This document shows, piece by piece, positions 31,603 to 40,424 of a DNA stretch of 64,000 bases. The stretch comes from an uncultured Fibrobacter sp. (GTDB lineage Bacteria > Fibrobacterota > Fibrobacteria > Fibrobacterales > Fibrobacteraceae): assembly GCA_934700345.1 (NCBI GenBank), contig CAKUXP010000001.1, positions 124,001-188,000 of the forward strand, written 5' to 3'. How positions within the stretch are numbered: position 1 is the first letter of the stretch; each line of letters begins with the position of its first letter. The translations under genes and the position numbers were made by a program. The notes below the pieces were generated by a model that had not been told where the DNA came from, did not search any database, and saw only the letters and a program-made list of their open reading frames with translations.

Positions 31603-33933
31603 CTAAGCTTTGGATCTCGCTAAAAGGCATACAAAATCCGCATCGCGAATGAAATCTTCTTGGTGCTCGATAGCTATCACCGTATGCCCGTTCTTGCAGA
31701 GCTCCCGGATAAGTTCGAGCATTTGGTCTATATCCTTTTTGTGAAGTCCGCGTGCCGGTTCGTCAAAGAGAAACAGGGTGTTTGGAAACTTGGCGCGGGA
31801 CAGCGCCTGGGACAGCTTGAGGCGAGCCGCTTCGCCGCCGGAGAGATGCGTAGTCGGTTGCCCGAGCCTCAGATAGCCCAAGCCCGTGCGGACTAGGGGA
31901 TTCAGGCGGTCTGTGAATTTATGCGAAAATCCGAAGATGTTCACCGCCCGCTCCACGGTCAGGTCCAGGATGTCCGCAAAGGAGAGCGTCTTGTAGCGGA
32001 TTTCGAGGATTTCGTCGCGAAACCGCTTCCCGCCGCAGACCGGGCATTCCGATTCCTCGTAGCCCGAAGGGTCTCGGAGAACGCCTTCTCCCTTGCATGT
32101 TTCGCATCGCCCGCCGGGAACCGCCGTGCTGAATTTTGCCGGGGTAAATCCCTTGATCCGGCTCTCGGGGAGCTTGGAAAACAGATCGCGTAGGCCGCCC
32201 GCGATACCTATCGCGCTTGCGATGGAACTTCGGCGGTTTCGGAAAAATCCCTTGGAGCTTAGAACCGAGACGCTTTGGAGGCCGAGCGGCTTAAATTCGC
32301 CATTTTCAAATCTCGGCAAGATGTTTTCGAACAGAAGCGTGCTTTTCCCGCTGCCGCTTTCTCCCGTGACGACGGAAAAATGTCCAACGGGAAATTCAAC
32401 GGAAACGGGCCGCATATCGTATTTCGAAAAATTTTTGACGCAGATGTTTTTTAAGAAGCTTGTCTCTTGGCGATTTTTCTGTGCGGGTTCCGAAATTTCG
32501 CGGAGCCATTTCCCGGTGGGGGAGTCCGGGTCTTGGAGCATTTCGCCCGGGGTTCCCTGGAAGAGGATTCGCCCGCCGAGTTCGCCTGCGCCTGGGCCCA
32601 TTTCGATCACCTTGTCTGCCCTTTCGATCAGGTAGGGATTATGCTCGATGAGAACCAGCGTATTTCCGCGTTTCCGGATTTCCTCGAAGATTTTCCAGAG
32701 CTTTTCGACATCTGTCCTGTAAAGCCCGCTCGCCGGCTCGTCGAGGCAGATGCACATGCCGTCGAGATGTCCTGTGGCGAGGGGGGAGAGCCTTAGCCGT
32801 CCGAGCTCTCCGCCGGAAAGCGTACTTGCGATGCGTCCCGCACCGAGATATCCGAGCCCTAGCCTGTTTACCGCATGGACGCGCGACAGGAGCGAGTCGA
32901 ACGTACTTTTTAGATGGGTCGGGAGAATCGGGCCGAAAATTTCGGGAAGAAGCGTTTCAAGTCGCGCAAAAGGGGATTCGAGGATGTCTTTCCAGGAAAC
33001 GCTCCCGATGCTTGATGCGAGAATGCTCGGGACGAGCCGGAGCCCGTGGCATTTTGGACATTCGTCTGCATCCCGGTCCTCTGTCTCGCATGCGATTTCC
33101 CCGTCTCCGCCGCATTCCGGGCAGCGCGTCCGGAGCGAGTGCGGCGAAAAGTCGGAAGGCTCGAATGCCCTTGCTGAAATATCGTGCTCGCTGCAGAGCG
33201 GGACCGTGCTGAAAACTTTCCGGCCATTTCCGTCGTCGAGGACTACCTTTGTCCCGGAAAACCGGAGAGCCGCGTCGATTGCTTCGGCGATACGCGTCCG
33301 GATTCCATCCCTCAGGACAATGCGGTCAAGTACGATGTAGAGTTCCCTTGGCTTCTGCTTCTGTTCTTCGGCGGTCAGGTCTCCGAGCGAGAGACTCTTG
33401 GCGTCGGCAATCACGCGGGAATATCCCTGGGGGAGAAGCGTCCCGGAAATTTCGCCGAGCGTGAGGTTCCCTTTTTCGATTTTCGCGAGAAACTGGAGGC
33501 GGCTTCCTGCGGGATAGCCGGAGACGTTTCGGATGATTTCTTCGCGGGAGAAACTTTGCATGGGCTTCCCGCAGACGGGACATGCGGGGCTTGAAAGTGC
33601 AGCCCACAGGATGCGCAGCGGAAGTCCGCATTCGGAGAGGGAAAGCGGGCTTGCCTTGGGGGGGGCGTCTCCGCGCGAAGCGGATATTGCGATGCTCGGG
33701 CGGAGTCCGTCTGCGCTGTCTAGCGGAATGGTTGTCCTTCCGCCTAGGACCTTGAGCGCAAACGGGCTGAGCGTCTCGAGATAGCGCCTACGGCTTTCAC
33801 CGTGCAAAACGTCCATGACGAGGGTAGATTTCCCGCAACCCGAAGGCCCGCACACAACGGTGATTTTCCCGACGGGAAATTCCGCATCGATGCCTTGCAG
33901 GTTTCGGAGATGCGCACCGTGGATGGAAATCAT
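31603..33933 (-). CDS. Divergent UvrA-like excinuclease subunit A paralogue
   Basis: A 776-residue UvrA-family ABC ATPase, shorter than canonical UvrA (about 940). Two ATPase halves are present: Walker A VVCGPSGCGKSTLVMDVL and VVTGESGSGKSTLLFENI, and signatures STLSGGELGRLRLS and THLSGGEAARLKLS, each with a DEPA Walker B. Zinc-module cysteines remain (CPVCGKP, CPECGGDGEIACE with CPKCHG, CETCKGEGV with CPVCGGKRF). The start is the ATG at 33933, overlapping the yihY stop (ATGA). Reading upstream in frame runs through yihY and is not supported. Whether it recruits UvrB is unclear; class II UvrA proteins and antibiotic-efflux-like paralogues are alternatives. It is unlikely to be the main repair UvrA. 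Confidence 0.85.
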   Translation of the reverse strand: MISIHGAHLRNLQGIDAEFPVGKITVVCGPSGCGKSTLVMDVLHGESRRRYLETLSPFALKVLGGRTTIPLDSADGLRPSIAISASRGDAPPKASPLSLSECGLPLRILWAALSSPACPVCGKPMQSFSREEIIRNVSGYPAGSRLQFLAKIEKGNLTLGEISGTLLPQGYSRVIADAKSLSLGDLTAEEQKQKPRELYIVLDRIVLRDGIRTRIAEAIDAALRFSGTKVVLDDGNGRKVFSTVPLCSEHDISARAFEPSDFSPHSLRTRCPECGGDGEIACETEDRDADECPKCHGLRLVPSILASSIGSVSWKDILESPFARLETLLPEIFGPILPTHLKSTFDSLLSRVHAVNRLGLGYLGAGRIASTLSGGELGRLRLSPLATGHLDGMCICLDEPASGLYRTDVEKLWKIFEEIRKRGNTLVLIEHNPYLIERADKVIEMGPGAGELGGRILFQGTPGEMLQDPDSPTGKWLREISEPAQKNRQETSFLKNICVKNFSKYDMRPVSVEFPVGHFSVVTGESGSGKSTLLFENILPRFENGEFKPLGLQSVSVLSSKGFFRNRRSSIASAIGIAGGLRDLFSKLPESRIKGFTPAKFSTAVPGGRCETCKGEGVLRDPSGYEESECPVCGGKRFRDEILEIRYKTLSFADILDLTVERAVNIFGFSHKFTDRLNPLVRTGLGYLRLGQPTTHLSGGEAARLKLSQALSRAKFPNTLFLFDEPARGLHKKDIDQMLELIRELCKNGHTVIAIEHQEDFIRDADFVCLLARSKA

Positions 33934-34865
33934 AGGTAGCCTTCCGGCTGGACCCACTTCCACTTCTTGATCCCGGATTTCGGCCACGAATAGATGGTCC
34001 AAACGAGGCAGTTCCCGTAGAGCATGATGGCCCAGAAACCGAACGCGAAAAGGAGCACGAGCGGGATAAAGGCGAGCGAACCGTAAAAGAGAGACATTCG
34101 GGTGACAAGGCTCTTCTGCAAGATGATAAGGATGATCAGGTAGCCGCAGGTGCATACCCAGATGGCGAGGCTTATGAGAAGCGACGGCCAGAAAAGCTTT
34201 TTATAGGAATGATGGTGCTTCCGGTAGGGGAGAAGAAAGATGGTGAAGAAGATAAGCGCAATGAAGACGACATTGATGGTGATGGTCCAGAAGGTGGTCA
34301 TGATCTGCGGGACGGTTTCCGTCGTCAGGAGTTCCGTGTTGCTTGCGATGTGCAGAAGTCCGGATTTTAGGTGGTTTACGAACATGGCGAAAAAGGCGAA
34401 TCCGAGCGCGGCGATGAGGAGCAGCGGCGTGTAGGCGGCGAACTGCTTCACAAAAGGTCTCGACATCTGGTTTTCCCAAACGACGTTCATGTTCGCTTCG
34501 AGGTTCCCGATGGCAAAGATGTAGGTAATGAACAAGGAAACGGATCCAACGACACCGAGAGTCCGCAAGTGGATGTGCTCCGTGTTTTCGAGGAGCGGCA
34601 TAATGTCGTCAAGCGGAAGCCCTAGCGAAAAGAACTGGTCGAGGACGGGCAGGTACGTGTTGAAGAACGAACCGAGACCGAGCGAAAGGGAAATAGCGGT
34701 GAGGAGAATAAAAAACGGAATGACCGCGAGAAACGACGTGTAGGTCATCGCAGCGGCCCGGATGGTTCCATGGTGGAAGAGAAACGCCTTGGTCGAAACA
34801 ACGAGCATCCTGAGCGGGACGGGCCAGTTGTGGGTGAAGATGTCGAGACGCCTTTCAAAAGTCAT
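33930..34865 (-). CDS. YihY/virulence factor BrkB family membrane protein
   Basis: A 311-residue inner membrane protein with about six hydrophobic helices. It begins with the YihY-type soluble stretch (WPVPLRMLVVSTKAFLFHHG) and has the conserved RAAAMTYTSFLAVIPF segment. The family was once annotated as RNase BN; that assignment was wrong, and the role is unknown. Its stop codon overlaps the ATG of the downstream UvrA-like gene, so the two are translationally coupled. No clear ribosome-binding site is seen. Confidence 0.9.
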   Translation of the reverse strand: MTFERRLDIFTHNWPVPLRMLVVSTKAFLFHHGTIRAAAMTYTSFLAVIPFFILLTAISLSLGLGSFFNTYLPVLDQFFSLGLPLDDIMPLLENTEHIHLRTLGVVGSVSLFITYIFAIGNLEANMNVVWENQMSRPFVKQFAAYTPLLLIAALGFAFFAMFVNHLKSGLLHIASNTELLTTETVPQIMTTFWTITINVVFIALIFFTIFLLPYRKHHHSYKKLFWPSLLISLAIWVCTCGYLIILIILQKSLVTRMSLFYGSLAFIPLVLLFAFGFWAIMLYGNCLVWTIYSWPKSGIKKWKWVQPEGYL

Positions 34866-34924
34866 TCGGAGAAACCATTTCTTTTACAGGGGCTAAGATA
34901 GATAAAGTTTGTTATTATTGTTCC

Positions 34925-35866
34925 GTGGCTGTTTCCGGAAAGGCAATTTTCAAAAAAACGACCCCGATATTTTGCTACCTGGGTTTTCTCGTCGCCTTTT
35001 CGGGACTTTTTTCTTGTGGCGGGGAATGGACAAGTGGCGACGGTCCAAAGGTTTTCTGTCGCTTTTCGTATGTCCCCTTTTCGGCGGCGAGGGAAATTTC
35101 CCTTTCCGCGGACGGCGAGACTCTCTATGTCCTGGACAATTACGGCTCGGTCTATGCCTTTGACCGGAACGCTGCGCGTGTATGCGCCTTTGAACCGGCT
35201 CGCACCCCGGAAAATCCCGATGCGCGGCTTCCCGTCCGAATGGCTGAAAAAATCGAAAAGGCTGGCTCGTTTCTCTATTACTATGACGGAATTTCCCTCT
35301 TGCGCTATGACGATGCCGAATGGAATTGCGATGTATCACTCTCCGGAATGGCCATTACAGCGTCCTATATCTACGGTGCGGCTTCCGCGGGAATCGCAAA
35401 ACTGAAAATCGGCGTGGACGGATGTTCGAAAACGGGAATTTCCTTTCCGGCTTCCCGGGTGATGGCTCTCGATGCCCGGGGGGCGGGGCTTGTGGCGACC
35501 GTGGAAACATCCGGAGCGCTGTCGGATGCGCCGGAGCGCTTTTCCCTCTACGATGCGGATGGATCCTTGCGGGGAAGATCGCCTCTTTCCCCGGATACGG
35601 CGAACTCCCACTCGTTCTGTTCGGCTACCCGTTTGCGGCTTGGCGCGACCTTTGCCGTTCTCCTGGATTCAAAGTGCGGTTACCTGGGCGTATTCGATCT
35701 TTCGGGCGGGCTTCGTTACCGGCAGAGGCTTTCCGATATGGGCATCCGGAATGCCGTAGATATCGATGTTCTTGACGACGACCTTTACATTCTCACGTCG
35801 AATCGTGGCGTGCCCCTCTATTTTTTGGACCTCGCTTCCTATGCTTTTGGCGAAGAATCTATATAG
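34925..35866 (+). CDS. Beta-propeller-like lipoprotein
   Basis: A 313-residue lipoprotein starting with GTG at 34925 and a signal ending FSGLFSC (cysteine about residue 31). The mature part has repeated beta units with aspartate turns (EISLSADGETLYVLDNYGSV, GSFLYYYDGISLLRYDDAEW, FAVLLDSKCGYLGVFDLSG, DIDVLDDDLYILTSNRGVPL), the pattern of a beta-propeller. No catalytic motif is visible. It lies 12 bases before the lipid-kinase gene in the same direction and is divergent from yihY. Confidence 0.7.
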   Translation: MAVSGKAIFKKTTPIFCYLGFLVAFSGLFSCGGEWTSGDGPKVFCRFSYVPFSAAREISLSADGETLYVLDNYGSVYAFDRNAARVCAFEPARTPENPDARLPVRMAEKIEKAGSFLYYYDGISLLRYDDAEWNCDVSLSGMAITASYIYGAASAGIAKLKIGVDGCSKTGISFPASRVMALDARGAGLVATVETSGALSDAPERFSLYDADGSLRGRSPLSPDTANSHSFCSATRLRLGATFAVLLDSKCGYLGVFDLSGGLRYRQRLSDMGIRNAVDIDVLDDDLYILTSNRGVPLYFLDLASYAFGEESI

Positions 35867-35878
35867 ATTGAGGGGGAT

Positions 35879-36847
35879 ATGTTCAAGTTCAGCTTTTTGA
35901 TCAACCCGATTAGCGGCGGCGGCCAGGGAAAATCCATCCAGAAGTTTCTGCCGGAAATCATGCGCTCGATGGAGTTTTCGCCAGCGGACTGGACTTCCTC
36001 CCTGACAGACGGGGGACGCCTGCGGGAACAGATCCGCGAGACCGCCGAGCGGACGGAAACGCTGATCGCTGTCGGCGGGGACGGGACAATCTCGACAATC
36101 CTTTCCGTCTTGCTCGAATCGGGTCTTGTCGGCAAGGTGCGGCTCGGGCTGATTCCGCTCGGGACGGGAAACGACCTCGCCCGCGTGCTGAACCTGTACG
36201 AAACCTTTGTGAACAAGGGGCTGCTCTTTCTGGTGCGCAGGCTGGTACTTGCGAAAAGCAGGCCGTTCGATATCTGGAAGGTGAACGGCGAGTTTGTCCT
36301 TGCCAATTACTTTTCGAGCGGAATCGATGCGCGTATTGCCCACGATTTCAATTCAGACCGATCGCTCGGAAAAATTTCGAGCAAGTCCGTCGTAGCGAAC
36401 AAGCTGCATTACGTGAGCCGCTTCTTTGCGGACCGCAGGCATTGCCTGGGAGCGGCGACGCTCCGGATGCGTTTGAAAAATGGCGAGTGGAAGGATGAGG
36501 ACGTTTCCGGCTTTCGGACGGTTATCGTCGGGAATATCCCGAGTTTCGCGTCGGGGTCGAATCCCTTTGACGGCGGAGACATGGCGGACGGGCTGCTTGA
36601 AGTCGTCCCGGTCCCGAACCTCCCCTTCTTCCTCGGCGCGATTGCCCTCGGAACGGTCCCCCTTGTCGGGAAAATCTACAAGCGTTCGTTCCTGAAAACG
36701 GTCCATGCGAAAGAAGTCGTGCTGCGAACGTCCGAAAAGGAATTTCACCAGCTCGATGGCGACGACTTGACGGCTCGTGTCGGTTCCGAGATCCGCATCC
36801 AGTACGGCTCTCGGGTCCAGATGCTCACGCTCGAACAAGGATTTTAA
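35879..36847 (+). CDS. Diacylglycerol kinase-like (YegS/DagK) lipid kinase
   Basis: A 322-residue member of the DAGK catalytic family that phosphorylates lipid substrates with ATP. The glycine-rich nucleotide loop is INPISGGGQGKS, the catalytic GGDGT motif is LIAVGGDGTIS near residue 65, and LIPLGTGNDLAR is near residue 95. A C-terminal QLDGDDL segment carries the further conserved aspartates. The start follows a GAGGGGG site. It sits between a lipoprotein and lpxD, 1 base before the lpxD start, so the three are one operon linked to envelope lipids. The lipid substrate is not defined by the sequence. Confidence 0.9.
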   Translation: MFKFSFLINPISGGGQGKSIQKFLPEIMRSMEFSPADWTSSLTDGGRLREQIRETAERTETLIAVGGDGTISTILSVLLESGLVGKVRLGLIPLGTGNDLARVLNLYETFVNKGLLFLVRRLVLAKSRPFDIWKVNGEFVLANYFSSGIDARIAHDFNSDRSLGKISSKSVVANKLHYVSRFFADRRHCLGAATLRMRLKNGEWKDEDVSGFRTVIVGNIPSFASGSNPFDGGDMADGLLEVVPVPNLPFFLGAIALGTVPLVGKIYKRSFLKTVHAKEVVLRTSEKEFHQLDGDDLTARVGSEIRIQYGSRVQMLTLEQGF

Positions 36848-36848
36848 G

Positions 36849-37811
36849 ATGAAGGCGACAACGGTAGAAGCCCTTGCGGGGCTGTTGCACGGCGAAGTGG
36901 AGTGGCTCGCTTCCCGAAAAAATTTCCCGGTGCTGGGATTCTCGCCGATCGCCCGGGCGACCGGGGAACAGGTATCGTTTTTCACGGGAACTTCCGTTTC
37001 CGGAGAACTTCGCATGGCGAAGGCGGGGCTCCTCCTCGTGCCACTGGATTTTGCGGGAACTCCCGAAGTCCGCGCGCTTTTGCGCGTCAGGAATCCCTAC
37101 GCTTCGATGGTCCGGATTATCGAAACACTGCATGTTCCCTTTATCGAATACCCCGAAAGGTCCGTTTCCGCATCCGCGAAGGTTCACCCGTCGGCGGTTG
37201 TCGAAGGATCGGTCGGAGACGGCGCAAGTATCGGGCCGGGATGTGTCGTGATGCGCGGAGCGTCCGTCGGGGCGGAGACCGTCCTCGAAGCGAACGTCAC
37301 GCTTTACCCGAATGTTTCCATCGGGAACTGCTGCGTTTTCCAGGCGGGATCGGTCATCGGGAGTCGCGGATTCGGATTTTTTTTCGGAGAAGACGGCTTG
37401 CGTCATCCGGTGCCACACGTAAGCGGGGTCCGCATCGGGAACCGTTCCGAATTTGGAGCGAACTGTGTCGTCGCCGCGGGATTTCTCGCTCCGACAGAGA
37501 TCGGGGACGACTGCCATTTCGACTCGTTTGTCCAAATCGGGCACAATTCTTCGGTTGGAAACCGCGTCTATATGGCGTCGCAGTCGGGACTAGGCGGGAC
37601 CACCGTGGTCGAAGACGACGTGGAACTCGCCGGCGGAGCGCAGGTCGCCGGGCATCTTTCGATAGGTCACGGAGCCGTTGTCGCGGCAAAGGCCGGGGTG
37701 ACGAAGAGCGTTCCCGCGGGAGCCTTTTACGGAGGATTTCCGGCAGAACCGATGGATCGCTGGCGGCGGGGAATCGTTGCTGTGCGCAGGCTTTCGGAAG
37801 GAAAACGTTAA
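36849..37811 (+). CDS. lpxD: UDP-3-O-acylglucosamine N-acyltransferase (LpxD)
   Basis: Lipid A pathway acyltransferase, 320 residues. The N-terminal uridine-binding domain (about 1-105) is followed by left-handed beta-helix hexapeptide repeats (VHPSAVVEGSVGDGASIGPG onward). The LpxD block IGSRGFGFFFGEDG with HPVPHVSGVRIG is present, and the catalytic histidine lies in FVQIGHNSSVGN, where the usual IAHN reads IGHN. ATG 36849 is chosen; the in-frame extension upstream lies inside the lipid-kinase gene. It stands apart from the usual lpxD-fabZ-lpxA-lpxB cluster, none of which is in the window. Confidence 0.9.
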   Translation: MKATTVEALAGLLHGEVEWLASRKNFPVLGFSPIARATGEQVSFFTGTSVSGELRMAKAGLLLVPLDFAGTPEVRALLRVRNPYASMVRIIETLHVPFIEYPERSVSASAKVHPSAVVEGSVGDGASIGPGCVVMRGASVGAETVLEANVTLYPNVSIGNCCVFQAGSVIGSRGFGFFFGEDGLRHPVPHVSGVRIGNRSEFGANCVVAAGFLAPTEIGDDCHFDSFVQIGHNSSVGNRVYMASQSGLGGTTVVEDDVELAGGAQVAGHLSIGHGAVVAAKAGVTKSVPAGAFYGGFPAEPMDRWRRGIVAVRRLSEGKR

Positions 37812-37832
37812 TTCGGTTTTCCTTCGCTTTTT
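37797..37832 (+). terminator. Intrinsic terminator of lpxD
   Basis: GAAGGAAAAC-GTTAATTCG-GTTTTCCTTC, a 10-bp perfect stem that includes the lpxD stop codon in its loop, followed by CGCTTTTT. Confidence 0.75.
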
Positions 37833-37837
37833 GCGGA

Positions 37838-37875
37838 CAAAAAAAGAGGAACGCTTAGGTTTTAAGGTTCCTCTT
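37838..37875 (-). terminator. Terminator hairpin, T-tract on the minus strand
   Basis: AAGAGGAAC/GTTCCTCTT (9 bp) plus an inner CTTA/TAAG stem; the minus strand continues with TTTTTTTG. It may back up the sufB terminator at 38030. Confidence 0.65.
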
Positions 37876-38029
37876 CGGATTGAATTTTTTTTGTCGCTTT
37901 TTGGACGCCCTCGTTAAAGTTTATCCGGACCGCGAAGAAGATTCCTCCAACCCCACGGCTCAATCCGTGTCAAAAAAGATATCTTCTTCCGACGAAAATA
38001 TCTTCGGCGTGCTTCGTTTTGCTTGAAAA

Positions 38030-38050
38030 ACGTATTCAAAAAGAATACGT
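38030..38050 (-). terminator. Intrinsic terminator of sufB
   Basis: ACGTATTC-TTTTT-GAATACGT followed by TTTTTC on the minus strand, 16 bases after the sufB stop. A second AAGATAT/ATATCTT hairpin with T6 follows at about 37974-38007. The 254 bases between lpxD and sufB hold only these hairpins. Confidence 0.75.
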
Positions 38051-38065
38051 CGAAGGCGGGAAAGG

Positions 38066-39496
38066 CTACCCGACGCTGTGTTCGAGCTTGAGCGTGAGGA
38101 GCTGTTTCGCTTCTGCGGCAAATTCGCCGGGAAGTTCCTTGAAAACGTCCTTGCAGAATCCGCCGACAAGAGCCTGGATGGCGTCTTCCCGCCGGATACC
38201 TCGGCTTTCGAAGTAGAATAGCTGGTTTTCGCTTATTCGGCTGGTCGAGGCTTCGTGCTCCGTGGAGGATGTCGGATTCGCGACGCGGATGTAGGGGAAC
38301 GTGTGCGCGGAACTTTTTGCGCCGACGAGCATGTTGTCGCATTCCGTGTAGTTTCTCGAGCCGGAAGCTCCCTTGTGGATATCGACTAGCCCGCGGTAGG
38401 AATTGGAGCTTTCGTCCGCGCTGATGCCCTTGCTGATGATCGTGCTCTTCGTATTCTTTCCGATGTGGATCATCTTCGTTCCGGTATCGGCCTGCATCTT
38501 CCCGTTGGTGAGCGCGACCGAGTAGAATTCGCAGCGGGAATCATCTCCCTGGAGGATGCAGCTCGGGTATTTCCATGTAATCGCACTGCCTGTTTCGACT
38601 TGTGTCCAGCTGATATGGGAATTTTTCCCGGCGCACTTCCCGCGTTTCGTAACGAAGTTGTAAACGCCTCCCTTTCCCGTCTTGCGGTCGCCCGCATACC
38701 AGTTCTGGACCGTACTGTACTTGATGCTCGCGTTTTCCTTGGCTACCAGTTCGACAATCGCCGAGTGGAGCTGGTGACTTGAAAACTCGGGCGCCGTGCA
38801 GCCTTCGAGGTAGCTGACCTGGGCGTCCCTGTCCGCGATGATCAGCGTGCGCTCGAACTGTCCCGCTTCCTTGTTGTTGATGCGGAAGTAGGTCGAAAGG
38901 TCGATGGGGCAGTGGACATCGGGCGGGATATAGACGAAGCTGCCGTCGCCGAAAACCGCGCTGTTGAGCGCCGCAAAGTAGTTGTCTTTCGGCGGGACGA
39001 CGCTTCCCATGTATTCTTCGATAAGTTCGGGATATTCCTGGATGGCGTCCGAGATGGAGCAAAAGAGGATGCCCATCTCCATGAGCTTTTTCTTGTGGCT
39101 GGTGTAGATGCTCACGCTGTCGAATACGGCATCGACGGCGACGTTTGCGAGGCGTTTCTGTTCGTTCAGCGGAATGCCTAGCTTGTCGAAGGTTTCGAGA
39201 AGCTCCGGATCGACATCCTCGATGGAATCATGCGCTTTTTTTGTCTTCGGGGCGGAATAATACACGATGTCCTGCAGATCGACCGGTTCGAACTCGAGTT
39301 CCGCCCAGTGGGGAGCTTCCATCTTGAGAAGCTTTTCATAGGCGTCTAGCCGGAACTTCAGCATGAATTCCGGTTCGCGACGGATTTTCGAGGCGCGTCG
39401 GATGATGTCCTCGTTCAGGCCCTTTTCGAACGAATCGTTTTCGATGGGCGTGACAAATCCATACTTGTAAGGTTCCCTGTAGGCTTCTCCGCTCAT
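38066..39496 (-). CDS. sufB: Fe-S cluster assembly scaffold protein SufB
   Basis: Core SufBCD scaffold subunit, 476 residues, the usual length. Family blocks are PYKYGFVTPIEND at the N-terminus, VVPPKDNYFAALNSAVFGDG, YFRINNKEAGQFERTLII, NASIKYSTVQNWYAGD, and TECDNMLVGAKSSAHTFPYI, including the conserved cysteine. The ATG at 39496 is chosen by family alignment and a weak GGAG. It starts 2 bases after the stop of the nifU-like gene. No sufC, sufD or sufS is in the window, and a terminator follows, so those partners must be elsewhere. Confidence 0.93.
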   Translation of the reverse strand: MSGEAYREPYKYGFVTPIENDSFEKGLNEDIIRRASKIRREPEFMLKFRLDAYEKLLKMEAPHWAELEFEPVDLQDIVYYSAPKTKKAHDSIEDVDPELLETFDKLGIPLNEQKRLANVAVDAVFDSVSIYTSHKKKLMEMGILFCSISDAIQEYPELIEEYMGSVVPPKDNYFAALNSAVFGDGSFVYIPPDVHCPIDLSTYFRINNKEAGQFERTLIIADRDAQVSYLEGCTAPEFSSHQLHSAIVELVAKENASIKYSTVQNWYAGDRKTGKGGVYNFVTKRGKCAGKNSHISWTQVETGSAITWKYPSCILQGDDSRCEFYSVALTNGKMQADTGTKMIHIGKNTKSTIISKGISADESSNSYRGLVDIHKGASGSRNYTECDNMLVGAKSSAHTFPYIRVANPTSSTEHEASTSRISENQLFYFESRGIRREDAIQALVGGFCKDVFKELPGEFAAEAKQLLTLKLEHSVG

Positions 39497-39498
39497 GG

Positions 39499-40266
39499 CT
39501 AGACTTCTCCGGGGAAAGTTTCTTCGGGGACGACGTTCAGGTTGTAATAGACGTTGTCGCGGAGCGTATCCTCGATATAGAAGAGCGTGCCTCCGCTCGA
39601 TGCCGAGCAGCCCGCGCAGGCTCCCTGGAATCGGACCTTGACGTGGTTTATATCGAGCATCCCGAGAATTTCTAGGTCTCCTCCATCGTTCTGGAGGGCG
39701 GATCGGACGTTTACGTGAAGGCATTCCGCAATGCGTTTCAGGCGTTCCTCGTCCGAGAGGCCTGCCCATTCCTTGTCGGCTTCGCTGCGGCCTTCCGCGG
39801 TCTGCGTCCGGTACTTGATTCTTTCCATCGTTTCGCGCGCAGCAAGTGCCACCTTTTTCTTTTCGGGATAGGAAGCGACAAGTTTTCCGATGAGCTTCGA
39901 AAGGCTTCGGGGTTCCGTCGCCGCAGGCGGGAATGCGGGATTTTCCGGCGTATCGCGCAGTTCCTTTTCGAGGGTATGGACGTTGGTCTTTTCTAAATCG
40001 GAAACGGTCTTTCCCTGGAGCCTTTCGCAGAGAGTATCCGCTAATGCCGTGAAAATAGGTCCGCCGTAGGTGAAAAAGCGCGTTTCGACAATCTGGTCCT
40101 TTTCCGGATCGATCGTGATGTAAATTTTGAGGCTTTCTTCCTTTCCGTCGATTAGGGCGAGCCCGCGGTCGTCCGCTTCGACCTGGAAAATAGCGCCGCG
40201 GTATTTCGGGGCACGGGCAATCGACTTGACTTTTTCGGAAATGAAGGATTCTGGAATGTCGCTCAT
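39499..40266 (-). CDS. NifU-like protein with cysteine-less scaffold domain and intact Nfu domain
   Basis: A 255-residue two-domain protein. Residues of about 15-130 align with the IscU/NifU scaffold (KYRGAIFQVEADD, ETRFFTYGGPIFTALADTL, LQGKTVSDLE), but all three cluster-binding cysteines are absent: the FGCGSAIAS block reads YGGPIFTAL. Residues of about 185-250 are an Nfu domain with RSALQNDGGDLEILGM and the intact GACAGCSAS CxxC. It is coupled to sufB. I infer an Nfu-type Fe-S carrier or SufBC partner. The start is the ATG at 40266, preceded by TAAATTTG 6 bases upstream and no clear ribosome-binding site. Confidence 0.85.
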   Translation of the reverse strand: MSDIPESFISEKVKSIARAPKYRGAIFQVEADDRGLALIDGKEESLKIYITIDPEKDQIVETRFFTYGGPIFTALADTLCERLQGKTVSDLEKTNVHTLEKELRDTPENPAFPPAATEPRSLSKLIGKLVASYPEKKKVALAARETMERIKYRTQTAEGRSEADKEWAGLSDEERLKRIAECLHVNVRSALQNDGGDLEILGMLDINHVKVRFQGACAGCSASSGGTLFYIEDTLRDNVYYNLNVVPEETFPGEV

Positions 40267-40272
40267 ATAGCC

Positions 40273-40280
40273 CAAATTTA
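40273..40280 (-). promoter_or_regulatory. Candidate -7 promoter element of the nifU-like gene (TAAATTTG)
   Basis: TAAATTTG followed by GGCTAT and the ATG at 40266. The 6-base gap suggests a leaderless or near-leaderless mRNA. Confidence 0.5.
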
Positions 40281-40424
40281 GTAAAATCCGACCAAAAACA
40301 CCCGAAAACCGAAAGAAATCCCCGGAGCGAAGATTCTTTCCCGGAACGAAACGCCGAATTTTCTAAGTTTCCTAGAGCCTATCGGGGCGAAGCCCTCTTG
40401 GCGAAATTTAACGCGGGAGTTTCT

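Noticed and set aside
38066..40266. A complete Suf operon
   Set aside because: Only sufB and the nifU-like gene are here. The region beyond 38066 has terminators and lpxD, so no sufC, sufD or sufS is claimed.
40267..40424. A small gene or riboswitch between the nifU-like gene and the patatin locus
   Set aside because: The 158 bases hold promoter-like sequence and a weak GC-rich pairing only; no riboswitch core or start with a ribosome-binding site was visible.
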